From Tragulus kanchil (Eukaryota; Chordata; Mammalia; Artiodactyla; Tragulidae): a DNA stretch of 64,000 bases. The stretch lies in the NCBI GenBank assembly GCA_022376925.1, contig JAIOJX010000025.1, forward strand, positions 8,463,141 through 8,527,140, in the 5' to 3' direction. How positions within the stretch are numbered: position 1 is the first letter of the stretch; each line of letters opens with the position of its first letter. Shown in pieces: positions 13,471 to 26,322 of this stretch. Below the pieces are notes generated by a model. The model was given only the letters and a program-made list of their open reading frames with translations, did no database searches and was not told the DNA's origin. The translations under genes and the position numbers were made by a program.

Positions 13471-13788
13471 TGCATGTGTGCTTAGTTGCTCAGTCATGTC
13501 TGACTCTTTGCAGCTCCGTAGACTGAAGCCCACCAGGCTTCTCTGCCCATGGTATTCTCTTGGTAAGAATAATGGAGTGGGATGTCATGCCCCAACCTAC
13601 GGATCAAACCCAGGTCTCTCTCCCACATTGCAGGCAGATTCTTTATCTTCTGAGCCACCAAGGAAGCCCGGTAATATTGGAATAGGTAGCCTATCCCTCC
13701 TCCAAGGGATCTTCCCAGCCCAAGAATCAAATCAGGGTCTCCTGCATCGCAGGCAGGTTCTTTACCAGCTGAGCTACAAGGGAAGCCC
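13471..13788 (-). repeat. two adjoining antisense Bov-tA elements
   Basis: 13471-13672 runs from the 3' body (GACTCTTTGCAGCTCC) to a head at CCAAGGAAGCCC. 13673-13788 repeats the head half (GGATCTTCCCAGCCCAAG to ACAAGGGAAGCCC). This looks like a head-region tandem duplicate or nested insertion. Confidence 0.7.
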
Positions 13789-14005
13789 TAAATCATCTCT
13801 TGGTTACTTTTAATAGCTAATATGATGTAAATGCTATGTAAGTTGTTCCCACATGAAGCAAAGTCAAGTTTCAATTTTTGAAGCTTTCTGGAATTGTTTT
13901 TCCCTAATATTTTCAATACATGTTTGGCTATATCTATGGACACAGAACCCATGGATACGGAGGGCCAACTGTAAAGAAACGTGATAAATGAGTGAGTGTG
14001 TGTGT

Positions 14006-14131
14006 GTGCTCAGTCGCTTCAGTCATGTTGACTCTTTGCAACCCAATGGACTGTAGCCCACCAGGCTCCTCTGTCCATGGGGATCTACAGGCAAGAATAC
14101 TCGAGTAGGTTGCCATTTCCTTCTCCAGATA
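14006..14131 (-). repeat. Bov-A SINE fragment
   Basis: GTGCTCAGTCGCTTCAGTCA, GACTCTTTGCAACCC and GGTTGCCATTTCCTTCTCC are Bov-A/tA hallmarks. It is repeated at 15098-15222 in D4. Confidence 0.75.
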
Positions 14132-14297
14132 AATGAGTACTTAAGAAATAATAAATGAGAGGTAAAAACACAGATGAAAGAGACAATTATGTTGCATTAG
14201 TATGCAGAGTTTCATTGTAGTTAGATAATTGCCTTAATTTTCTGTCTCTGTTTGACCCCGATAAAGGAGCTGATGTAACAGGTTACCCAGTGACTTT

Positions 14298-14643
14298 TTT
14301 TTTTTAAAGATTTATTTATTTATTTATTTTGGATGGGGTCGGGTTGGGGAGGGAGGGGAGCTGGCGGGCCACTTCTATTGGTCCTTCATTTCTCTGGTTT
14401 TTTTTTTTTTTTTTTTCATCTGTCTTTGTTCTTTGGCTCCTGCGGACCTCCCATCGCGGTGGCGTCTGTTGTCACAGAGCGCCAGCTCTGGGCGCATGCG
14501 CTCCAGAGCTCCGTCTCTGTGATTGGACACATCAGTCCAGCCGCTCCGCGGCACGCAGGATCTTCCCAGGCCAGGGATCGAACCGGCGCCCCTTGCACTG
14601 CAAGGCGGTGTCCTTATCCACTGGACCACCAGGGGAAGCCCAT
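14298..14643 (-). repeat. young tRNA-Glu SINE (T+ type)
   Basis: On the minus strand it starts GGGCTTCCCCTGGTGGTCCA, has a B-box-like GGTTCGATCCCTGG, and ends AATAAATAAATCTTT plus an A-tail. It is flanked by the perfect direct repeat ACCCAGTGACTTTT (14284-14297, 14644-14657), so the insertion is recent and L1-like. The second copy at 15391-15736 comes from D4. Confidence 0.85.
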
Positions 14644-16024
14644 ACCCAGTGACTTTTAAAAGACATGTCCTCATTGCGATCAGGCTGGTGTCTTCTCTAT
14701 TTTCTAGCTGTAAAAATGATATTTATCTGCCATATTATGTAGATTTATAAATAAGTATATAAAACTCTAAGATCTGTTTTATGTACAAGAGCGCCTAGGG
14801 AGTAGAAATTAAGATTGTGGCCATGGAAAGTTAAATAGCCTGATATACAGAAATGTTCTGGTTTTCCTTTGAAGGTGGCAAGAACCTTAAACCCAAGTCT
14901 TTTCTTGTGTAATATGTATATTGTCCAACAGGGGGTAGAATTTTTAAAACTATATAGGCAAAGTTTCAATTTTGAAGCTTTCTGGAATTGTTTTTCCCTA
15001 ATATTTTCAATACATGTTTGGCTATATCTATGGACACAGAACCCATGGATACGGAGGGCCAACTGTAAAGAAACGTGATAAATGAGTGAGTGTGTGTGTG
15101 CTCAGTCGCTTCAGTCATGTTGACTCTTTGCAACCCAATGGACTGTAGCCCACCAGGCTCCTCTGTCCATGGGGATCTACAGGCAAGAATACTCGAGTAG
15201 GTTGCCATTTCCTTCTCCAGATAAATGAGTACTTAAGAAATAATAAATGAGAGGTAAAAACACAGATGAAAGAGACAATTATGTTGCATTAGTATGCAGA
15301 GTTTCATTGTAGTTAGATAATTGCCTTAATTTTCTGTCTCTGTTTGACCCCGATAAAGGAGCTGATGTAACAGGTTACCCAGTGACTTTTTTTTTTTAAA
15401 GATTTATTTATTTATTTATTTTGGATGGGGTCGGGTTGGGGAGGGAGGGGAGCTGGCGGGCCACTTCTATTGGTCCTTCATTTCTCTGGTTTTTTTTTTT
15501 TTTTTTTTTCATCTGTCTTTGTTCTTTGGCTCCTGCGGACCTCCCATCGCGGTGGCGTCTGTTGTCACAGAGCGCCAGCTCTGGGCGCATGCGCTCCAGA
15601 GCTCCGTCTCTGTGATTGGACACATCAGTCCAGCCGCTCCGCGGCACGCAGGATCTTCCCAGGCCAGGGATCGAACCGGCGCCCCTTGCACTGCAAGGCG
15701 GTGTCCTTATCCACTGGACCACCAGGGGAAGCCCATACCCAGTGACTTTTAAAAGACATGTCCTCATTGCGATCAGGCTGGTGTCTTCTCTATTTTCTAG
15801 CTGTAAAAATGATATTTATCTGCCATATTATGTAGATTTATAAATAAGTATATAAAACTCTAAGATCTGTTTTATGTACAAGAGCGCCTAGGGAGTAGAA
15901 ATTAAGATTGTGGCCATGGAAAGTTAAATAGCCTGATATACAGAAATGTTCTGGTTTTCCTTTGAAGGTGGCAAGAACCTTAAACCCAAGTCTTTTCTTG
16001 TGTAATATGTATATTGTCCAACAG

Positions 16025-17757
16025 TGTGGCATAGACGTATTCCCTCTTTCTTTCAAAAAGGGAGGCACTATAGTGATTTCTTGATATTTCATGGCAAAGA
16101 TAATGGTAGTTTACCTTTTTAAAATCTTACTTGAGTATGAGAGAAATGTTCTAAAAATTAGCAGTCTTTGAGAATAAATAGGGCTTTATATCTAAGATCT
16201 TTATACCTTAGATTTTTATATCAAAGTCAGGAGAAACTGAAAACTGTTCAGCTGCCCCATGTTGAGCCCTGCACAGAAAGCTTTCTTGCTCCCCAGGTAA
16301 TGCACTCCTTGGACAGGTGTTTTCTGGCTCATCACTTGGAAAGCCACATATATTATGGGATTATTCATAGCTGGTCACATGTATTCATTTTTAAATACTT
16401 TTCCAGTTCCTGCTGGGTTAGAGAGATAGCACGCGACAGTGGAAAGAACAAGAAACGGATAGACTGACACACATGGAAAGAGGGAGCAAAGGACGCAAAG
16501 GGGAAATGCATTCATTATGACACACATAAAATTCCCTAGTGAAGAGCAGTACAGCATTAAAAATATACATAAAGGTATAGTTTGGTACTTTTCCATTAAT
16601 TTTTCAAAGGTCTTGACCTCCTAAAGAAACATTTCTGACTAAAAGGGGGTTTCCTCACCACTCAGTTCCTTCTTCGGCTGGGTCCTACAGCGAAACAGCG
16701 ATCCCGTATTTGGGCCTTCAGACGGTTGCCATGGAAATGAGTGGCAAACAGTTTCAGCTTTCTGGCTTCACTGTGGGATCCAACATAGAACATGATTACA
16801 CTGTCAGAGAATCTCCTGAAGTCAAGTCTTACCTGATAACTAAGAGTTTCCAGAAAAATGGTGACACATACGAGAAGGAAAATAGATTGCTTAACTCACT
16901 CTGAAAAATCCCTTTGATTCATAGACTGTCTGCATGATTGAAATGTAAGAAAACTATTTCTTTCTCTAATCAGACTCTTCTCAGTTCACATACTTGTACC
17001 TCGGGGGGCAAATAAAACCTCCCTGGGCTTGTGTGAGGAGGAATCACATTAGCAAAAGGAAGCAGAGTTCCTGAGTACTGGAGGTACAAGAAAGCAAGAT
17101 GCTAAATAAGAGGAGATGAGTGACAGAGTAAATAAAAAGGAGGGGGTCAAATGCTGTTGAAACCATTTTAAAGGAAAATTACATATCTCATTTGCACAAA
17201 AAATAAATAAATAAATAACTGTGGGTGTCAGAGAACACTGGCTTTTCATGGCGGCAACCAGAGATGACTGGGACTTGAGGTCTGCCCTAGTGGCCTTGAG
17301 ACTTTCTTTATTCCATTTGTCCCCAGCAAACTAGGCCTGGCTTCTCTGAGAAAACCCTCCAGCTATTGCTGTGAATCCGTTGAGAAGTTCTGTCTAATGA
17401 CGCTCTGCGGGACTGAGTAAGGTGAGTGGTTTTTATACTGAGGTGAAAGAGGACAGACCACTCCAGATAGTACCATGACTACAAACCAAAGAACTTGTTT
17501 GCAGAAGCCAATATTTAGAGAGCTACTTGGAAGACTACTTTTCAGATATTGGTGGAACAGGAAAAAGAAGTTGCAGTTTGAAGATTATATGTTCTATGTT
17601 CCACTTGAGATTATTTAATTCTAGTTATCCCTTCATCTGTATACTTGCTGAATGGGGCATAAATTATTACAGTCACTTTGGAGAACAATTTGGAATCATC
17701 TAGAAAAGTTGAAGATTTCACACAACCCAACAATTCTACTACTAGATGACCATGAAG
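16025..17757. other. intergenic, no gene seen
   Basis: An open frame at 16710-16904 (64 codons, with internal Met) has no recognisable domain. A near-palindromic GTTGCCATGGAAA lies at 16725-16737. An AAATAAATAAATAAATAA run lies at 17200-17217. Confidence 0.4.
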
Positions 17758-18100
17758 GAGTGAATTGTGTCTGCCTCAGATTTTTACACTAAAGCCTCAG
17801 CTCCCACGGGACTATATCTGGAGGTAGGTCCTTAGTAGGTAACTAAGGTAAAATGAGATCATACGAGTGAGGCCCTAAACTGATACGATAAGAAGAGGTA
17901 GTAAGAAATCTCTCCTCTCTGCCTTGTGACAACGGAGCTAGAAGGTGACCACCTACCGTCCAAGCAGAGAGTTTCACAGACTCCAACCATGCTGACATGG
18001 TGGGACTTCTAGTTTCTAGAACTGTGAGAAAATAAACTTCTGCTCTTTAAACCACCCAGTCTATGGTATTTATTGTGGCAGCCGAAGCTGTCTAAGACAT
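17758..18100 (+). repeat. MLT1-like LTR
   Basis: GTGAATTGTGTCTGCC start, GTGAGGCCCTAA middle, then GAACTGTGAGAAAATAAACTT, ACCACCCAGTCTATGG and a CTAAGACA end. This is the MaLR LTR pattern in plus orientation. 18101-18881 is unassigned. Confidence 0.65.
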
Positions 18101-18881
18101 TGGCTATCCTAGAAAGGCTCTTATGCATATGCATGAGAGAACTATAAGGATGTTCATTAGAGTATTGTTTGTAGTAGGAGAAATAAGGAAACAAGCTGAC
18201 TTCAAATAGAGAAATAAATAGCTTGTTCAATAGAACAAGAAATGAATGAATAATATTAACATGTACCAATATAAATACAGATAATGTCAAGTGAAAAAAA
18301 TCAAGCTGTCAAAGGATATGTATGTATGCTATCATGTGATATTCAAAACACCCAAAGCCATAGTTTGTAACTTTAGAGGTACATACTTGTTATAGTCAAA
18401 GCACAAACATAGGCCTGGAAATGATACCAATAACTTCTGCAAAGGGAGGGAAAAATGATACTGAAGGCAAGGATGTGACTTTTGCTCTATCTGTAGTGTT
18501 TTATTTTTTTAATACAAAGTGAGATTTTTGATAGTTTCAGCAGATTATTCACATCTTTTAAATCTGGGTGGTAAATACATGGTATCTGTTATCTAATTAC
18601 TTGTGGAGTTCACATGTTTCATAAATAAAAGATGTTTTCCTTTATCATCTGGGTTTTCAACAGTACAAGAGTACATTTTAGACAAATAGTTTTCTTATCT
18701 ACCTTTTGTATAGGCTGCAACAGAAAGCTCAGAGGAGTTAGCTGACATGGCCAGAGAGACCAATCTACTGAAATGGTAGCTTGAAGATTAGAAAGTAATT
18801 GTCAAATTTTTCCATAGTGTACCGTCTACATCTGTTACTTCTTTGTTATAGGGCCAAGGACTCAAACTTGGTCATCTAAGG

Positions 18882-21024
18882 CAGAAATCATCCACATTAT
18901 ACGCAACTGTGGAAGGGCATGGTTGAACCCCCTGCACCCTTCCTGTGCTCCAAATCACACTCCACAGTTGTGTTACCTGTTTTATTCACTCTCAAGAATC
19001 AGCCCTCCTGAGGAGTGTTCAGATTTTCCAGTTTCAAACAAGAGAATATAAGGAAACAAGAATACTGATCTAGAAAATTTTCAAAACAATTGAAAGGTTG
19101 ATAAGTCTAAACATACATAGACAGCATGAGGATGAGTGGTTATTTATACTGAATTTCCAAATTAATCAATAATTAAATTTTTAAAAAAGAGGCAACATGA
19201 AGGATTCCACAATATAATTCTGAAATAAGTATAAAATATTCAGGGACATTAAGAATAAGAATTGTAAGGGCTTCCCTGGTGGTCCAGTGGGTAAAAATTG
19301 CACCTTCCAGTGCAAGGGGCACTGTTTCGATCCCTGGTCAGAGAGGATCTCACATGCCGCGGAGTGGCTGGACCGATGTGTCCATTGTGAGCCTGGACTC
19401 AGGAACGCATATGCCCGGAGCCGGTGCTCTGCAGCGAGAGGGGCTACTGCAATGGGCGGCCCACACAGGCCGGAGAATAAAGATGGATGAAAATAAATAA
19501 AAAACCATTGTAAAGGAGGCCAAAATTAAAAAAAAATAATAAGTGTTTCGGCAACATCTCACATGTACAGACCGAAAAAGAAAAAAAAAAAAAAAAAAAC
19601 ATTGTTTATCAGATGGTTTATATTATGTTTTACGTAGGTGGGGTGAGGAATTTTGGCTACATTAATTAGGCAGTATTGACCCAATTCAGACATTTAATGG
19701 TATCCTTTAACCTACGTTTCCTAGAAAATAAATAAGTAATAAAAAAAGACTTGAAGGAAGACTGAACTTATTTTGAGAAATAATGACTAAATATGCAAGT
19801 TATGCATAGTTTCATACTACAAATTTACCAAAAATACACACTTGGGGGAAAGGTTGTATTACTCACATACAGTGGCTGGGACAGACACATGCACACACAC
19901 CCTATGCTTAGCCAGCCATAGGTAAAGGAAATGGTTTTTCTTTGCTCAAATTCCCAGAAATCATCCACATTATACGCAACTGTGGAAGGGCATGGTTGAA
20001 CCCCCTGCACCCTTCCTGTGCTCCAAATCACACTCCACAGTTGTGTTACCTGTTTTATTCACTCTCAAGAATCAGCCCTCCTGAGGAGTGTTCAGATTTT
20101 CCAGTTTCAAACAAGAGAATATAAGGAAACAAGAATACTGATCTAGAAAATTTTCAAAACAATTGAAAGGTTGATAAGTCTAAACATACATAGACAGCAT
20201 GAGGATGAGTGGTTATTTATACTGAATTTCCAAATTAATCAATAATTAAATTTTTAAAAAATAGGCAACATGAAGGATTCCACAATATAATTCTGAAATA
20301 AGTATAAAATATTCAGGGACATTAAGAATAAGAATTGTAAGGGCTTCCCTGGTGGTCCAGTGGGTAAAAATTGCACCTTCCAGTGCAAGGGGCACTGTTT
20401 CGATCCCTGGTCAGAGAGGATCTCACATGCCGCGGAGTGGCTGGACCGATGTGTCCATTGTGAGCCTGGACTCAGGAACGCATATGCCCGGAGCCGGTGC
20501 TCTGCAGCGAGAGGGGCTACTGCAATGGGCGGCCCACACAGGCCGGAGAATAAAGATGGATGAAAATAAATAAAAAACCATTGTAAAGGAGGCCAAAATT
20601 AAAAAAAAATAATAAGTGTTTCGGCAACATCTCACATGTACAGACCGAAAAAGAAAAAAAAAAAAAAAAAAACAACATTGTTTATCAGATGGTTTATATT
20701 ATGTTTTACGTAGGTGGGGTGAGGAATTTTGGCTACATTAATTAGGCAGTATTGACCCAATTCAGACATTTAATGGTATCCTTTAACCTACGTTTCCTAG
20801 AAAATAAATAAGTAATAAAAAAAGACTTGAAGGAAGACTGAACTTATTTTGAGAAATAATGACTAAATATGCAAGTTATGCATAGTTTCATACTACAAAT
20901 TTACCAAAAATACACACTTGGGGGAAAGGTTGTATTACTCACATACAGTGGCTGGGACAGACACATGCACACACACACCCTATGCTTAGCCAGCCATAGG
21001 TAAGAAATGGTCTCTTGCTCAAAT
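18882..21024 (+). repeat. direct duplication D5 (~1.07 kb)
   Basis: Copy A 18882-19951, copy B 19955-21024. Nearly identical, differing by A-run and CA-run lengths and one base near 19187/20260. It contains a truncated tRNA-Glu SINE. Confidence 0.9.
19270..19500 (+). repeat. tRNA-Glu SINE, 3'-shortened
   Basis: Starts GGGCTTCCCTGGTGGTCCAG, with GTTTCGATCCCTGG and GACCGATGTGTCC. It ends in GATGAAAATAAATAAAAAA. ATTGTAA flanks both ends. It is repeated at 20342-20573 in D5. Confidence 0.8.
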
Positions 21025-21707
21025 CAGATTGCTGCCTTTTTTTCAATGTCTGGATTTTGCTGTTTCTCCAAAGTGTGTCCCAGAGTATTCTCATTTATTG
21101 CTTTTGTCGTCAAAGCCCTATCTCTAGTTCTAAAAAACACAACTTGGCCTCCTGCTTATTTGGTTATTCAGAATTTATTTTTTTTAATTCTGTCTTGATA
21201 ATTAGTATGCCTAAAACATTCTTTTTCTACACGCTCTGTGTCCTCAGGCTGGATGCCTGTGTGACATTTCCCTGCCAGGTTGGTGGAAAGATGTTTTAAC
21301 TCTGGTTCTCAGGACAGGAAGATGGCCCTTTTGATTGGGTTAGCAATGAAAACAGGAAGGCCCTGACACCACTTCCACCCCATCCTTAGATACTCCTCAG
21401 GGCACAGTAGTTCAAGAGTGTTTGGTCAGTGGTAGTATGGGGTTGTTACTTGCATTTATAGATTTTTGCTTAATTTTTATATAGTTTAATATTTGATTTA
21501 GCCATAATATATTCCCAAGAGAAGTAAAAGGTAATTACATATTTCTAATAAAATGACAGAAGGAAATAATGTAATCAATGCACTTACATGTTTTCCTTTA
21601 ATTTTAAAACAAGATCCCATTCAAGGACTTTGTTTATTTTGAGTACAAGTGTTTGTTTATGTATAGTTAATTCTTTTGTATGTGGCTTTTTCCCAAATCG
21701 AGTGTTA

Positions 21708-23957
21708 TAGATCTATGGTATTAACTCTTTTAAGTGTGAAGAAGAAAAATGTTCCATTCTCAACTAGACCAAATTGAATGTCTTATTTTTCATGACCTCG
21801 GGTCTCTATGTGACTATGCATTTACACAACCCAAGAAATGCTAAGGTATACAGTGTAACAACACCCTTCCTTCCTTTTTGGATATTATATTGTAGAACAC
21901 CTATTAATATTACTTGGACATCGTATTTATAAATACCTAGGCAGGTTATATTGACTTATATTTCTTCTTCATCATCTTCTTTTTCACCATGCCTTGTAGC
22001 TTGTAGGGTCTTAGTTCCCAAACCAGGGACTGAACCCCGGCCCAGGGCAGTGAATACGCAGCATCCTAACCACTAGACCACCAGGGAATTGCCCTGAGTT
22101 ATATTTCTAATTCATTTTAGTTCATTTCTAATTCATAAGTTTCCTAACCAAGTTTTAAATGCAATTGAAATTTTTAACTTTTATTTAAATTATAAGCTTT
22201 ATGTTCATAAAAATTTAGCCCATGCATAGTTATGTGTATAAAATGCAAACATCTTTACCCTCTCCCAAGTCACACTCTCCTCTAATGTCAACAGTTTAGT
22301 TAGAGTCTCATTTTAGTCATTTTTACATGAAATAATTGAATTCTTACCTCATATAGTCAAAGGAAACTATCAAGTGTCTTTGAAATTGGGTTGGAGGGGG
22401 GAAATAGTCACTTTAAAAATTTTTCAAACAATATATTCCATGACATATTTTGAATAGTGTCAAGATTTAGTTTTAAGTGAAACTCTTGACATTTTATTAA
22501 CATAAATGTTAATATTTAACACAGCAAGAAAGTGTGTTAAAGAATAATACAATTTCTATACATTTTCCACAAATTTGTGCTAGATAAATTACATCTTTAA
22601 ATTTGATCTTTCTTTAAATTCTTCACTAATTGAGGTCAAACTGTGAGAATAAGCATAAATTAAACCACAACTTCACTCACCAAACTGAGACAAAGTCTCG
22701 ACGCCCTCTAGTGGACAGACTGCTCCCTCAGGCTGGACCAACCCTCTGAATTCTCATGGCTAAGTGGAATTGATATGAGCTCTTAATATTAGAATTTTTC
22801 TTCCTTCCTTTGTGCATTAGCTCTGATGTCTTTCCAAATGATTAAGATCTATGGTATTAACTCTTTTAAGTGTGAAGAAGAAAATGTTCCATTCTCAACT
22901 AGACCAAATTGCATGTCTTATTTTTCATGCCCTCGGGTCTCTATGTGACTATGCATTTACACAACCCAAGAAATGCTAAGGTATACAGTGTAACAACACC
23001 CTTCCTTCCTTTTTGGATATTATATTGTAGAACACCTATTAATATTACTTGGACATCGTATTTATAAATACCTAGGCAGGTTATATTGACTTATATTTCT
23101 TCTTCATCATCTTCTTTTTCACCATGCCTTGTAGCTTGTAGGGTCTTAGTTCCCAAACCAGGGACTGAACCCCGGCCCAGGGCAGTGAATACGCAGCATC
23201 CTAACCACTAGACCACCAGGGAATTGCCCTGAGTTATATTTCTAATTCATTTTAGTTCATTTCTAATTCATAAGTTTCCTAACCAAGTTTTAAATGCAAT
23301 TGAAATTTTTAACTTTTTATTTAAATTATAAGCTTTATGTTCATAAAAATTTAGCCCATGCATAGTTATGTGTATAAAATGCAAACATCTTTACCCTCTC
23401 CCAAGTCACACTCTCCTCTAATGTCAACAGTTTAGTTAGAGTCTCATTTTAGTCATTTTTACATGAAATAATTGAATTCTTACCTCATATAGTCAAAGGA
23501 AACTATCAAGTGTCTTTGAAATTGGGTTGGAGGGGGGAAATAGTCACTTTAAAAATTTTTCAAACAATATATTCCATGACATATTTTGAATAGTGTCAAG
23601 ATTTAGTTTTAAGTGAAACTCTTGACATTTTATTAACATAAATGTTAATATTTAACACAGCAAGAAAGTGTGTTAAAGAATAATACAATTTCTATACATT
23701 TTCCACAAATTTGTGCTAGATAAATTACATCTTTAAATTTGATCTTTCTTTAAATTCTTCACTAATTGAGGTCAAACTGTGAGAATAAGCATAAATTAAA
23801 CCACAACTTCACTCACCAAACTGAGACAAAGCCTCGACGCCCTCTAGTGGACAGACTGCTCCCTCAGGCTGGACCAACCCTCTGAATTCTCATGGCTAAG
23901 TGGAATTGATATGAGCTCTTAATATTAGAATTTTTCTTCCTTCTTTTGTGCATTTAG
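21708..23957 (+). repeat. direct duplication D6 (~1.11 kb)
   Basis: Copy A 21708-22820, copy B 22845-23957, 24 bases between. Scattered single-base differences (for example GTCTCG versus GCCTCG near 22697/23832) look like allelic sites. It contains a CHR SINE 3' part. Confidence 0.9.
21990..22094 (-). repeat. CHR SINE tRNA-side fragment
   Basis: Antisense GGTCTTAGTTCCCAAACCAG to CTAGACCACCAGGGAATTG. It is repeated at 23127-23230. 21025-21707 and 23958-24177 are unassigned. Confidence 0.65.
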
Positions 23958-24177
23958 CAAATATTTAAACTTGTAATTTAAAATTTCCTGTTTAAAATGA
24001 ATCATAGAACCAAGAGCATAAGGCAAAATATTGGTGGAGATGTCCATATATAAACTGCTGATAACTTTATCACTATAATTAGCCTCAGATCTTCCAAGTT
24101 ACCTGTTTGTCTTGACTGCCTACTCTTAGCCATATCACAGCTCTCTACTATTTGAATTTATAAAGACTTATGTCTGT

Positions 24178-26322
24178 TCCTTTGTTTAAAAAATTATCTT
24201 TTTCTTTAGTTTGTTTCTCCAGTTTAGCGGTTCTATGTATTGCTTCATCAATTTTTCCAAACAATGGCAAAAACAAACACTGAATTCATTTGTCTGCTTT
24301 TCTCCTTCTGAGAATATGGATTATCAGCCTTTCCCATTTACAGCAGGAGTGCTGTGCCAAGGAATGATGGGAGTGGCAGAGCTCCGTGGTTAGGAATAGA
24401 CAGTGGGGCTGGAGACATTGACAAAGTGCAGGTGAGCCATCCACTGTCTGTGTGGGGTTGGACTAGTCACCGAAGCCCTCAGTTTCTCAGTTTCCTCATC
24501 TGTTAAATCAAAATGATGGTAATAGTACCCGGAAAGCCTAGGACTTAACTAAGAAAATCTATGTAAAGGAGGAAGAACAGTGCCTACCACATAATAAGCA
24601 CTCAATAACTGCTACTTAATATTGCTATTTCATCAGTTTTATGAATAAATAATAAAGTAGCACGAATCAAAGATTCTAATCCAGCATCTTTTTCCAAATG
24701 CAGCTATTCACTAATCAAAAGAATGAAAATAAGCCTTCTGTATTTTACATAACTACTAGAAGAAAACTGAATATTCTGTGGAGAAATATGACAGCATTTA
24801 TTAATATAACCTGTCCAACTTTTAATCCACAATGTCTGTCTAAAAAACACCAAATAAGTAAAAGCCACAATAAAAATAAACCTAGAGATAATGAAGATAT
24901 TAAAGTAATCAGACTGGGGCTTTAAAAATAATAAATGGGTCCCATAAAACAGAATAAAATATGAAGAATTTCAACAGAGACCTGGAATATGACATATGGC
25001 AAAACAGAGATATGGCAGAACAGAGAACTGGAAAACAAGTAACTGAACTATAGTTTGAAGCAGAGAGAGAATAAGGGATAGGAAATACAAAAGAGTGTAA
25101 GAGATCTATGAAGAACAGTGATACAGTCTAACATGCATAATGGAGTCCTGATAATAGAGAGGAAATGATGGTTTGGAAAAACTATTCGAAGAAATACTGG
25201 CTAAAAACGTTTCAAGGAAAGTAACTGAAGCTATAGGGGTTGAAAAGCGCTCAGAGTTATGTAAAAAAGAAAAAACAGAAATATGTTCCTTTGTTTAAAA
25301 ATTATCTTTTCTTTTTTGTTTCTCCAGTTTAGCGGTTCTATGTATTGCTTCATCAATTTTTCCAAACAATGGCAAAAACAAACACTGAATTCATTTGTCT
25401 GCTTTTCTCCTTCTGAGAATATGGATTATCAGCCTTTCCCATTTACAGCAGGAGTGCTGTGCCAAGGAATGATGGGAGTGGCAGAGCTCCGTGGTTAGGA
25501 ATAGACAGTGGGGCTGGAGACATTGACAAAGTGCAGGTGAGCCATCCACTGTCTGTGTGGGGTTGGACTAGTCACCGAAGCCCTCAGTTTCTCAGTTTCC
25601 TCATCTGTTAAATCAAAATGATGGTAATAGTACCCGGAAAGCCTAGGACTTAACTAAGAAAATCTATGTAAAGGAGGAAGAACAGTGCCTACCACATAAT
25701 AAGCACTCAATAACTGCTACTTAATATTGCTATTTCATCAGTTTTATGAATAAATAATAAAGTAGCACGAATCAAAGATTCTAATCCAGCATCTTTTTCC
25801 AAATGCAGCTATTCACTAATCAAAAGAATGAAAATAAGCCTTCTGTATTTTACATAACTACTAGAAGAAAACTGAATATTCTGTGGAGAAATATGACAGC
25901 ATTTATTAATATAACCTGTCCAACTTTTAATCCACAATGTCTGTCTAAAAAACACCAAATAAGTAAAAGCCACAATAAAAATAAACCTAGAGATAATGAA
26001 GATATTAAAGTAATCAGACTGGGGCTTTAAAAATAATAAATGGGTCCCATAAAACAGAATAAAATATGAAGAATTTCAACAGAGACCTGGAATATGACAT
26101 ATGGCAAAACAGAGATATGGCAGAACAGAGAACTGGAAAACAAGTAACTGAACTATAGTTTGAAGCAGAGAGAGAATAAGGGATAGGAAATACAAAAGAG
26201 TGTAAGAGATCTATGAAGAACAGTGATACAGTCTAACATGCATAATGGAGTCCTGATAATAGAGAGGAAATGATGGTTTGGAAAAACTATTCGAAGAAAT
26301 ACTGGCTAAAAACGTTTCAAAG
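24178..26322 (+). repeat. direct duplication D7 (~1.04 kb)
   Basis: Copy A 24178-25220, copy B 25284-26322, with the longest filler in the window (63 bases, 25221-25283). Its right third also belongs to D8, so about 340 bases occur three times. Confidence 0.9.

Larger units (their letters stand above)
13868..16024 (+). repeat. direct duplication D4 (~1.06 kb)
   Basis: Copy A 13868-14931, copy B 14960-16024, with 28 bases of filler (14932-14959). It contains a Bov-A fragment and a whole young tRNA-Glu SINE. The only clear differences are TG and T run lengths. Confidence 0.9.

Noticed and set aside
16710..16904. Possible small gene (64 codons)
   Set aside because: No recognised domain, splice context or promoter, and the length is within chance.
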